Assembly: GCA_002633005.1 (NCBI GenBank)
Contig: NMRA01000518.1
Location: 2,810 to 66,809 of the forward strand
DNA: 64,000 bases
Direction: 5' to 3'
Source: Phoronis australis
Taxonomy: Eukaryota; Phoronida; Phoronidae
Shown: piece by piece, positions 50,401-62,400 of the stretch
How positions within the stretch are numbered: the first letter of the stretch is position 1
How the letters are laid out: each line of letters opens with the position of its first letter
Notes under the pieces: model-generated
What the model was told of the DNA's origin: nothing
Seen by the model: only the letters and a program-made list of their open reading frames with translations
The model's database searches: none
Made by a program: the position numbers and the translations under genes

Positions 50401-53400
50401 TTGAAGAAAGAAACCTACAAAAAAAATTTCAAAGCAGTGAATTTATCTTAGAAATTTAACAGATTTACTGGTGAGGACATTTATAGGCTTGTTTGATATG
50501 CTTTGTTTATTTCTTGTGTCAGCTGTCACGACAGGGAATGTCATTGAAAGGTCGTTTATCGCTGGAGCTCACTTTAGCAATATCGCGGTAACCAAAGATA
50601 TAAGATGATAAGTTGAACATGTTGTGAAAGTATTATTTACAAAGTACTGAGCAAAAGTTTTGTTCAAAAATGCAATATTCACATTTACTCACCTTTACTT
50701 TTCATTGCCACCCCATGACATTTCTTTTAAACACGCAATGTACTTGCCGAGTTGTTAAGGACGTCTTCAAAAAATTATATGGACGGAAATAATACAAGTT
50801 CAAACTTGAAGTCAGTCGCTTTTTAGATTTTTAGAAATCCATATAAAAATAACTATTTTCACGTAAATGATGGCTACATAATCATAAATTATTCTGTGAG
50901 ATTTTAAGGCTTGAAAGATTTTTCAAGTCACCGAAGAATCAGAAAATACATTGGTCAAAAGGTGTTGCATACTTTGTTACACAACTTTATTACTTCCATG
51001 GTTACAAAAAAGAACGGAAGGTTCAAAAATAAATTGTAATTTTCATCTAGCAACACCTCTCTTCTATATCAAGAAATAACTATTCATCCACACTGCGAAT
51101 ATTTATACGTATTTCACACCAGGTGGCATGTTGATGAATGGGAGGCATGCTCCAAGAGTTGCGGTGGTGGATTTCAATATCGTCTTGTCTACTGTGAACA
51201 TTCTGAAGATGGGTCACAACCTCTGGTTGTCGACGACAGTGAATGCATCACTGCTGCTGGAGAACGTCCAGACATAGTTAAGGAGTGCAACCAAGATATC
51301 TCTTGCCCCAAGTGGATTACTGGACCTTGGAGCTCGGTAATAAACTTAAATTTTGTATTAATTTTAAAGTCTTAACGCTCATTTCTACTTAAAAATGCTA
51401 TTTTTGCGTGAGTGTGAGAAAAATCACTACGGTTATGTTATGAATATTATATAATAGTTTTATTGTGTTAAAATTTTGCCATGATTTTAAAGTTTCAGTG
51501 CTCATTTCAACTTACAAATATATGTCAACTTGTCAATTTGCTGTCAATTTGTTACAATAAATATTTGAAAAAAAATTAAAATATTATTTTTGCATTAACA
51601 TCTGAGAAAAATCAATTGGTGATAAGGTTGTGTATTGCCTTAATTTTGCATTGTAGTGTGATGCCCCCTGCGGGCCTGGTAAGCAGACAAGACGTGTCGT
51701 CTGCCAAGCACAGCATGGCATTCCTAATGCTGTCAGCAACCTTCTGCCTGACTCCTGGTGTGATGCTACAACCAAGCCTGATGTTTCGCAGGCCTGTAAT
51801 GAAGAACCGTGTGAGGGAGCGGAATGGCTCGTCTCTGATTGGTCAGGGGTGAGTACATGGAAATTCTTGATGAAGATGATAGTGGCTAATGTGGTTTTTT
51901 CTTATAATCTTTGTTTTATTTCAAAGAAATACAAATCCAAGGATTCTCTCTCAAGTAATGTTAGACTTATGCCTCGATAAACATGTTTGAGGAAATGCCT
52001 ACTAAAAAGACTTCATTCATTAAGTATTTTTTTTGGAATATACTTCTGTCAAAAACGAGCATGTTCCAGAATCAAGCAGCAGACTAGAGCTTCATTGTTA
52101 CCTATTAAGGTATATCTCTGACTCTGAGATGTTCTAAAGCAATTATCTATGTACTGTTTGCATGTGATATATCTTTGCATGCATGAGTCTTGCCAATTCG
52201 AAAACAGATTGGGGGTGGAACATTAACTGGAGGTTTGAATTCTGTCTGTATGAGTCAAATCATAAGTTCCATGCTTTAGACTATGCGTAAAACTTAATGA
52301 TATCATTGCAAGTTTATCTGCCATTGTAGTGTACCGGCATCTGTGGCACTGGCATCTCATCTCGGCGTGTGGTGTGCTCTGGTAAAACAGGCACTATATT
52401 CAGTGATGAACACTGCAATCTTGGCAGGAAACCCCAGGCCACACAGCCCTGCGAATTAAAGGACCAGTGTCGCCCCCTATGGCACATCTCCGAGTGGTCT
52501 CCCGTGAGTGCTTCACACCATTCAGGCATATCTGTTTTAATGAGGAAATGTTAACAAAGAAGTATTTAGGCAATTTGTGAAACTCTTAATTTTGCTTTTA
52601 AATACTAGTACTTCTCCACCTTTAAAAACTGTTCGAAGTTGTGGAAGTTAATTATGCGGTTTTTAATATAGCAACTTTTTGCTCCTTGTTGTACATGATA
52701 AAACCCTTGATTACATGGGTAACTAGTTTGTCTGCTGCAAACTTGAATTATTGTGGTCATCAATTTGTATCTTGACTATGTTGCTGCGGTGGATGGGTTT
52801 GGTGTTAGGCCAATGTATTAAGGTATTATTGATGTACAAGGTACATTAATGTTTTTCAGTGGGCAAAGATATATATGTAGTCGAAACCATTTATTGGTGA
52901 AAATTGATGGTAGGCAGTATTAGTATTCTAACATTGAGTGTTAACTATCTACTAGTGCTCTAAAAAGTGTGGGAAAGGTGTGCAGACAAGGAACATTATC
53001 TGTGCTTTGTACAATCCCGAGACAAATGAGTACAGCAAGGTGGATGATGCCAAGTGTGGGGCTCAAGAAAAAGAAGCTATACAACTACAAAGAGAGTGTA
53101 AACGTGTTCCTTGTGAGCATGCCCTGTGGTTCTTTGGACCTTGGAACAAGGTGAGTACACACTTTAAAATACAACCCAACACTGAGGCCATCTCACATAC
53201 AATACACGCCAAAAGTACTCAGACAAAATTACCTGGAAATTCCTATCCTGACGGCTGGGTGGAAGCTGAAGTCATTACTGAAGTAGTCTCCCCTGATGAC
53301 TAAGAATGAAGGGGAATTAACAGGAAAGCTCGTAATTGGCTAAATCATCTGTAATTAGAATTTTGTTTCCATGGTATTCATTACCTGTTATTTTTTGCTG

Positions 53401-56400
53401 TTATCAGGATTGAATGTCACGACGGGGAAATGGTATTTTGTCTGTCGTGTGCTGTAAATAAGCATGGAGGTGTTAACCTTACTAAAAAGTTATTGTAACT
53501 TAGTACTTAAAAATGTCTGAGTGGAATCTCATCATTTATGAGATCTTAGTCTACACCAACCTCCGGCCTGTTTGTGCTAGCATAGCATTTTAGTCACTCA
53601 TTTTTCTGGCACCTCTTTAGTGCCATTTACACCAACCTCTAGTCTATACTGAGACGACGATTCGTGCGATTATTTCCCAAGCCAGTTATTGAAAGAAATC
53701 TTTTATATTAAATAAATCCACCTTCTGTTGAAGCTGTAAGCTGATATAGAGACTGACAATAGCAGGAGGTTCAAAGTATTGTTGATAGACTTTTGGTATT
53801 TGGTGATGGGCCCAGCAGAGCGGCCTGCACTAGTCAGATGGAACATGTATGATACGACCTGCACTGTTTTTTGATTAAGTAACGAATATTTTGTTAGGAC
53901 TTACCTACTTACCTACGGGAGTACTTTTTCCCTCCAGAAATTGTCATGATGTTGCAAACTTATTTAACTGTATCTGCTGTTATGAGTCATAGGGATATCA
54001 CATCTCAAGTGTGCCTAATGAGATGAAGTTCTCCTCTATATAAACTCTTTGATTGATTAAACATTACTTGTCTTCTGAAAGTTCCTTCAAATGAGTATTC
54101 GTAGCATTTGGTGAAGCTTTGAATCCCTTGGTTATAATTTATAGCTTTCCTTGTACCAGCAATACACAGAAACCCAAGAAAACATGATTTAATTCCCCAA
54201 ACTTCGTCTCGTAAATGATTCGTGACTTAGCTTTTATTGCCATTTTCCTTATCTGAGAGAACAAAGAACAAAATGCCAAAGCATTGAACAGGAGTCTGAA
54301 GAGAACACCATGTAAGGATTCTGGTGGAGATGTAGTTGGATGTAAGTCAGTAACAGTTAAAGTTCATTACATTTGGCAATAGATGGCATTGGTGTGCTTA
54401 GAGTGATATTTCAAGACATAATACAGTTACCAAATTGTATTGCCGAGACTGTTATTCAGTCTAATAATTTATTAATTGGTCCACAGTGTTCTGTGGAGTG
54501 TGGTGGTGGATTCAGGAACAGGCTGGTGCTCTGTTTCTCCTCGGGTCAACAAAAGGTTGTGCGGCCAGGACTGTGTGATGGCACACGAAGACCGGACAGT
54601 CGGGAGTCTTGTAACTCAGAACCATGCGATGAAGGTGGGTTAGACCTGGGTAAAGCTGTATATATTCTAGAGATCTTGTCAGAACTAATTTAACTTAATG
54701 TGCAGTTGTGATTGCAGAAATCAATGCAAATGAGTATGCACAGTTTTGCTGCGTAAATGTTTGATTTACCACCACCCATTTTTGTGTTCTTGTCTTGCTT
54801 CTGTTATCATTGAAGGTGGGCACCAGTATATGCCAGTAATTGTGGACCATGTGGTGAATGTAGGTTGGACCTGAAATAATGTTATACTTAACAGAACTGT
54901 GTTGTAGTTTTTGCAAATGAAGTCCCATAGTATAAATTTCTGATTTGTCACCACCAACTTGTTTTGCTGTCTTAGCTAGTCACTAGTGTATGCGGACGTT
55001 TGTTTAAATGCCACAAATGGATTCAACAACTACCGACTGTCACCTGTTAAAAGCACTTATTTTTAGTCCCAGAGAAAACTTATCACTTAATATTTACACT
55101 CTCAAATCTACAAGAAGTTTAACCCTGTTTCACATGTGGCGAATAAGCAATGGGCATTAGTTGAAGATTTTTTGAGACCTCGCAGTAACCATTAGTGACA
55201 GCTGTAACAAACACTTGTTACTTCCAGACGACTTGCTTCCTGTCACCAACTGCGAGAAGACACTTCATGGTTGCTGTGCTGATGGACAGACTCCAGCCAC
55301 TAGCAAGAATGACAAGTGTCTGAAGGACAGGATACCTACAGGGAGCTGTATCACGTCGCGCTATGGCTGCTGCCTCGATGGAAAGACTCCTGCAAAGGGC
55401 ACGTTCAACCAAGGCTGTCCCAAATTCACCTGCAATGTGAGTAATGTCAATTCTTGATGTTTTTTGACTGACCAGAGGGTAACTCAAAGGGTTCTTGGCA
55501 TGAAGTGACAGTTGACTCTTAAACAAGCGTGTCTTCGCCACCACTGAAATTTCCGGAAAATACTCAGTTATTGAATTTAGATGACATTGTCTATCTGTTA
55601 CTCTATTACTCCTGGATGTTGGTGTGTGTAGTAGGTTCTGGAAGGCTCTACATTGCCTAGTAGTTGCTTTGGATAAATGATCGTTGTATTGCCTTAAAAC
55701 ACCTGTCTGTCACAACTGTGTGTATTGAATTGAGGTTGTTTATTTTATTCTTGGCAGATAAGTTCAGATACTGTGGTCTTTGTATTTCTTTATCACCTCT
55801 AACTCTTGGTATTATGTTATAGTTTCTGCTAGTTAAATCCTTTGCCTTGCAGTTGAGTTCAGATATGGCGATTCATTCATTTTCTCATCTTCACTGAATG
55901 TTCTTGTTATCAATTTGCCAACTGTGTTTAAGAACCAGCTGCATATGGTCTCACTTTTTTGGTAGGCAATTGCTGTTAGTGGACTGCTTCTAAGGTCTAT
56001 AAATTAATTGATTTTACCTCGCAGTCTACTGAATTTGGATGCTGCCGTGACAAGAAAACCCCTCGCATTACTGACAGTGAGGATGGCTGTCCAAAGGTTT
56101 TGACTTGTGAAGACACTGCATTTGGCTGCTGTGATGACAAAGTCACATTTGCTAATGGACCGGGCAAGGAAGGTTGTCAAGAGGTCAAACAACCACAGGT
56201 TGTCAAGTGCAAGGACACAGAGTTTGGCTGCTGTAGTGATGGAAAAACAGCTGCAACAGGTTAGGGATACTTTATCAGAAAAAGATACGAATGTTAAGAC
56301 AGAAATATTCACCGTTATACACCTTCTGTGTTCATCTTCAGCACTGATGAGAAAGGTAGCAATTTTAAAGTCCTTGTGCATTGGCTTTCAGTGCATTAAT

Positions 56401-59400
56401 TTGCTTTTGGAGAACCGTTGTTTTACCCTCTTAAATTCACAGCACGAATATGCACATTCCTGTCTCGATGAATATTCATTCCTGTTATCCATTGGAAAGT
56501 GAAAATGAACAAGAGGTATGCTTGCTCCAAAAGGAATATATTCATCCATTTTGTTTACATGGCTGATCTAGAAAGAAGTCTGTAATTTTACCTAGTCAAT
56601 TATTTATTTTGATACAAATTATGCATACGCTTATTTTATAAAATGAAAAAAAGTTTGCCTACTGCTAACAGAGATTCTCATCTTAGCGAAAGGGTGAGAC
56701 GGGGAAATGTTTCAGGAGGATGAATATTGGATGAATATTGGATGAATATATTCAAATGATTGCTCAGTACTGGTGAGGTTTTAAATGCCCTGGAGTCTTT
56801 ACCTTTGATTGGCTGCTTTAGGGATACAATTATAGCAAACATGAACATCAACAAATTAGTATTGTTTTATGGAAACTGCATAGGAATAAACTATGGACAT
56901 TGCATACTGATTGTACTATTAAACATTCACAGCATATTAAAACTTATGTTTGGAGTATTTGTAAAAATTAGTAGTCTGAAGTTTAGGAGTATTTCTGCTA
57001 TGTTATTTTTTCTATCATTGTCTTCTTGTAACATTGTTGTTTGCTGACTAGGACCAGCAATGGAAGGATGCACAGATGTAGAAGGTTCAGGAATACCATG
57101 TGAAGACACCAAGTTTAAATGTTGTCCTGATGGTGTTACTGCTGCACACGGTCCCAATGAAGAAGGTATGTTACAGACTGATCATTTGGGGTTCACTTGT
57201 TCTTCTTTAGGTCTGACTTGAAAGCCAGACAAAATATTTTTCCTTGCTCTTCATTAAGTTAGTATTAGATTCCGTGATTGTTGACAATTAAACACAAGTA
57301 AGTTTGCCAATAATTAGATTTTTTTAAATTATGTTCAAAATTGCCAGTATACTTTTATATTGATTCTTATCTTCAGCCTTAAAAGGGTTCCAAACCTGGT
57401 TTTGGCCTAATAACAGATACTAAAAACAACTTTTCTATCCAGTTCTCTGAAACAAAATAATGCTCTGTAACTTTCGACTCTAGAAGAAAATTTGAAAACT
57501 CATTTGAAAATTTGTTATGGCAGGCGTGACCTAAGCTTATAGCGAATTACATGGAAGCTGTGGGAAAATACTTTCCTCCAAGGACAATAATGTGCAATCT
57601 GTGACCGAGGGAGTAGAAGTTTTTTGATGATTCTTTAAGTTGGAAGATCGATGCCAATGATGCATTAGCAGGTGACAGAACGAGGATTGGTTGAAATCAT
57701 CAAAACATGGTTTAGTACCCTTTTAATCAAAATGATGACCTTGTGATGGACTGTAACGAACAATGTCAGTGAACAGAACTTCACATCAAAAGCGCCTGTC
57801 CTTTAAAATGCCATTAATCCATGTTTCGTGTCAAAAACCAAGTTTTGATTTAGGCCACATACCGTTGTAAAATTGATTTTATCGTATTTCTTTCTTAGTT
57901 TAGAGGCGATGTGACTGGGCTTGGAAAGAACAGTTTGTTACTTCATCACGCTAATCTTATAAACTTTCCAATCAAGACGTGACCTGAAATTTTATGGGCT
58001 CGGTCTCAAAGAGTTGTGAACTCTCAGTTCTTTCGGAGCTCTGAAATCACCTCCGATATGGCTAATGCAAAATTTAGAGACCAATTTCATGGTGGCAAGT
58101 AAATAATAATAAATAATGATTAACTTTATTTCAAATACAAATGTCTCCACAAGATATCAGTAAGTGGTAAGTGGTCTAAATCAAGTTGTTTTTGTGATGG
58201 AAGGCGAGTTTGCAGCCACTTTAAGTGACTAGGTTTGTGAAACATAAAACCAAAAATTGCAACCGTTATACTTGGATATTAAAGTCTAATGGTAGTATTC
58301 AAGACACCCTCAGTTTGGAAGTCTGAGCTTAGCTATTTTTTTCAGTGCTGATAATGGGAGAGTGGTGGAACAGTAATCAGATGTGTAGTTGTTGATTTTG
58401 ATCGTAAATGATCTACATGCTATTGTAAGTTATGAGCAAGCCTGGACTTTTAAAGCTTTTGATTTCTTGTTTTGTAGGTTGCAATATTATAATCGAAACT
58501 CCAGGGAAAATGCCCACAGTGAAGACCAACAAAGAATTAACGACGCCTACTGCTGTAGGTGCTATTGATGAGGTTACAACAGGTGCTTCCTCTGTTATCC
58601 CAACCGAAGAACATACCTTGTCCACTGCTCCTGGTAACGTTTCTTTTCTGTCAATACCCGCTGTTGTTTTGTCTGATAGTGTGTTACACTCCAGTGTTGA
58701 TGTTCGTGATAAACCTTCTGTTAGTGTTGAGCCAGTGTCCGAGTCAAACTCTGTTGTGTCTAGTGCTTCGTCTAAACAAGCTCATTCTAATGCAGTGTAC
58801 ATTCAAAGCAATATGCCACAGATTGATGAAAGTGCTCGTGTGGGCAATGCTAATGATTTGCAAAGTAGCAAGACGAGCAATGACACTAAAAGGAAAAATA
58901 GTTCATTATTTGTCAACTTTAATGTTGATATGAAAACCGCAGCTAACATTACACACTTATCAGCTTCTTCTGAAGGTGATGTACGTAGCAGACGAAAGAA
59001 ACGGTCATTGAATGGACAAAACGTGGTTGCATCTAGCCAAAATCTCTCAGAACTTGAAAGGTTTCTGCAGCTTCTAACTAATTTCAAAGCAACTCACTTG
59101 TTGTCTAAACTGTGTGGTGTGTCTATAACTACTCGTGTAAATGTCTCCACTGAATATGAAATGAACTTTGATGAAGGACCATCAAAGTCAGTGTCGAGTT
59201 CGAGCTCTGCTAAATCCAATACTTACATTGATTTGAGATCTTTCCGTAATCAAGACACATCTAAGACTTTACCATGTATTAAAAGGGGGACCTCAGTTGA
59301 GAAAGAGTTGCCAAAAACAACTTCGAAAAGAAAACCCAATGAAACAACCATTGTACCTATGCCTTCTACCCAACTGTCAGTCACATCTGAAAAGCCAGGT

Positions 59401-62400
59401 AGCACGGTTTCCAAGTCATATAAAGAGACTGATCTGTTAACAACTGTTTCTAGTGATATTATGCACACCAATCATACTGCACACGTGCCTGATACCACTG
59501 CACATGACACTAGGACTACTGCACAAATGCCTGATACCACTGCACATGACACTGGGACTACTTCACATGTGCCTGATACCACTACACATGACACTGGGAC
59601 TACTTCACATGTGCCTGATACCACTACACATGACACTGGGACTACTTCACATGTGCCTGATACCACTGCACATGACACTGAGACTACTTCACACATGCCT
59701 GATACCACTACACATGACACTGGGACTACTTCACATGTGCCTGATACCACTACACATGACACTGGGACTACTTCACANCGTCGGGTGTACCACATGACAC
59801 AATGTCTACGACATCAGTCGTAATGACCACAGTGAGCTCGCAAAGCTCAAAGTTAACAACTTCTCAGGCAGATGGTATTATGTCTACCAAATTAATGGAC
59901 TTGCCCACTACAATTGACTCATTGGAAGTTGATGGCAGTGGGGATGTAGATGTGACAGGCGATGTAGTGAGTACAACAACAACTGATGGGGTTGAACTTA
60001 CTACTGATGATTCAACATTAGACAATGTCACTGCTACCACAGTACCGATAACTTCAGGCGATACTGCAACTTTGAAGACTACTGGTGAGTCAGATAGTTC
60101 TACAGATTCACCTGCCACAACTCTCGATGGGAAACTGTCTGTAACAACAGCATCATTTTCTGAGGACTCATCTGTTAGTTCTACAATGCAAACGGATCTG
60201 CCAGTTAGATCATCAACACCAGTGAAAGATAGTACTACTTCCTCAGACATGAAACTAACGACAGCCAAACAAGTTTCAGATGATTCTAAATTGGATAATC
60301 TGATTGTTGTTACAACAGTTAAGCCTCTAAGTGAAGTCTCCACTTTGGCAACAGAAGACCTTGCTGTCACTACAAAATTGTTTTCCACAACTTCTGATGC
60401 TGTAACTGACAAAAGTGTAACGACCTCAGATATGGGAAACACCACCATGAAACCTAGTTCTAGCAGCGAATCGGCACTGCCTGATGTGACTACTAACAAT
60501 GTTCCCGCGTCAAAGGAACTACCCACTGGTGTCTCTAGGACAGCTACAGTTATTACACAAACTAAAACACCATATTTGTCTACTGTTGCAACAGATGATT
60601 CAGTTTCTACACCAGGTGTTGAGACAACGGGGGTAACACGTGACAAGATGACTACAAAGTCAGATGTAAAGACCTCAGTGAGCTCGCAAAGCGCAAAAAC
60701 AACTCAGCCACATGACACGTCTACCAAATCAATAGACTTGTCCACTGCAACATTAGACAAACTTACTGATACCGCAACACCAACAACTTCCGAGTCGACT
60801 GTTGATTTACAAGCTTCTACTGACTCATCTACCACAACTCCTCATCAAAATATATCTGGAACTACAGGCTCATTTTCTCAGGCATCTTCTGTTGCTTCGG
60901 ATGTGCAAACGGATTTGCCTGTGATGTCATCAACAGCTATTAGGGACACTGTTACTCCCTCAGACATGACACAAACTACATCCAAACAATTAACTGAAGA
61001 TGTTAAATCAGACAATCTTATCGCTGCTACTACAGCCAAATCATTAAGTGAATTGTCTACTTTAGCAAAAGAAGATATTGTTGCCACTACGAAATCTTTT
61101 GACACAATTTCTGATTCTGTAACCGACAAAAATGCAACAAAGTTAGGTATTGGAACCACCACTNCAAAATCTTTTGACACAACTTCTGATTCTGTAACCG
61201 ACAAAAATGCAACAAAGTTAGGTATTGGAACCACCACTTTGGAACCTCATAGTTCTAGCAGTGAATCAACATCGCGTGATGTGACCACTAAGGAGGGTCC
61301 AATGACAAAGGAAGTGCCTACTGATATCTCTAAGCGTACTACAGTGGGTACACAATCTCAAGCGCCATATCTGTCTTCTTTTGCAACTGAAGAGTCTCTT
61401 TCTTCACCAGTTGCTGAAACGTCGGGTGTACCACATGACACAATGTCTACGACATCAGTCGTAATGACCACAGTGAGCTCGCAAAGCTCAAAGTTAACAA
61501 CTTCTCAGGCGGATGGCATTATGTCTACCAAATTAATGGACTTGCCCACTACAATTGACTCATTGGAAGTTGATGGCAGTGGGGATGTAGATGTGACAGG
61601 CGATGTAGTGAGTACAACAACAACTGATGGGGTTGAACTTACTACTGATGATTCAACGTTAGACAATGTCACTGCTACCACAGTACCGATAACTTCAGGC
61701 GATACTGCAACTTTGAAGACTACTGGTGAGTCAGANTACCGATAACTTTAGGCGATACTGCAACTTTGAAGACTACTGGTGAGTCAGATAGTTCTACAGA
61801 TTCACCTGCCACAACTCTCGATGAGAAACTGCCTGTAACAACAGCATCATTTTCTGAGGACTCATCTGTTAGTTCTACAATGCAAACGGATCTGCCAGTT
61901 AGATCATCAACACCTGTTAAAGATAGTACTACTCCCTCAGATATGAAACTAACAACAGCCAAACAAGTTTCAGATGATTCTAAATTGGATAAACTTATTG
62001 TTGTTACAACAGTTAAGCCTCTAAGTGAGGTCTCGACTTTGGCAACAGAAGACCTTGCTGTCACTACAAAATTGTTTGCCACAACTTCTGATGCTGTAGC
62101 TGACAAAAGTGTAACAACCTCAGATATGGGAAGCACCACCATGAAACCTAGTTCTAGCAGTGAATCAGCATTGCCTGATGTGACTACTAACAACGTTCCC
62201 ATGTCAAAGGAAATACCCACTGATGTCTCTAGGACAGCTACAGTTATTACACAAACTAAAACACCATATTTGTCTACTATTGCAACAGATGATTCAGTTT
62301 CTACACCAGGTGTTGAGACGACGGAGGTAACACATGACAAGATGACTACAAAGTCAGACGTAAAGACCTCAGTGAGCTCGCAAAGCGCAAAAACAACTTC

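Noticed and set aside
59864-60646. Long open frames (up to 260 residues) on the - strand of the mucin array
   Set aside because: They arise because the Thr/Ser-rich coding repeat lacks stop codons in antisense. They recur in each A and B unit, have no domain and follow the repeat exactly.
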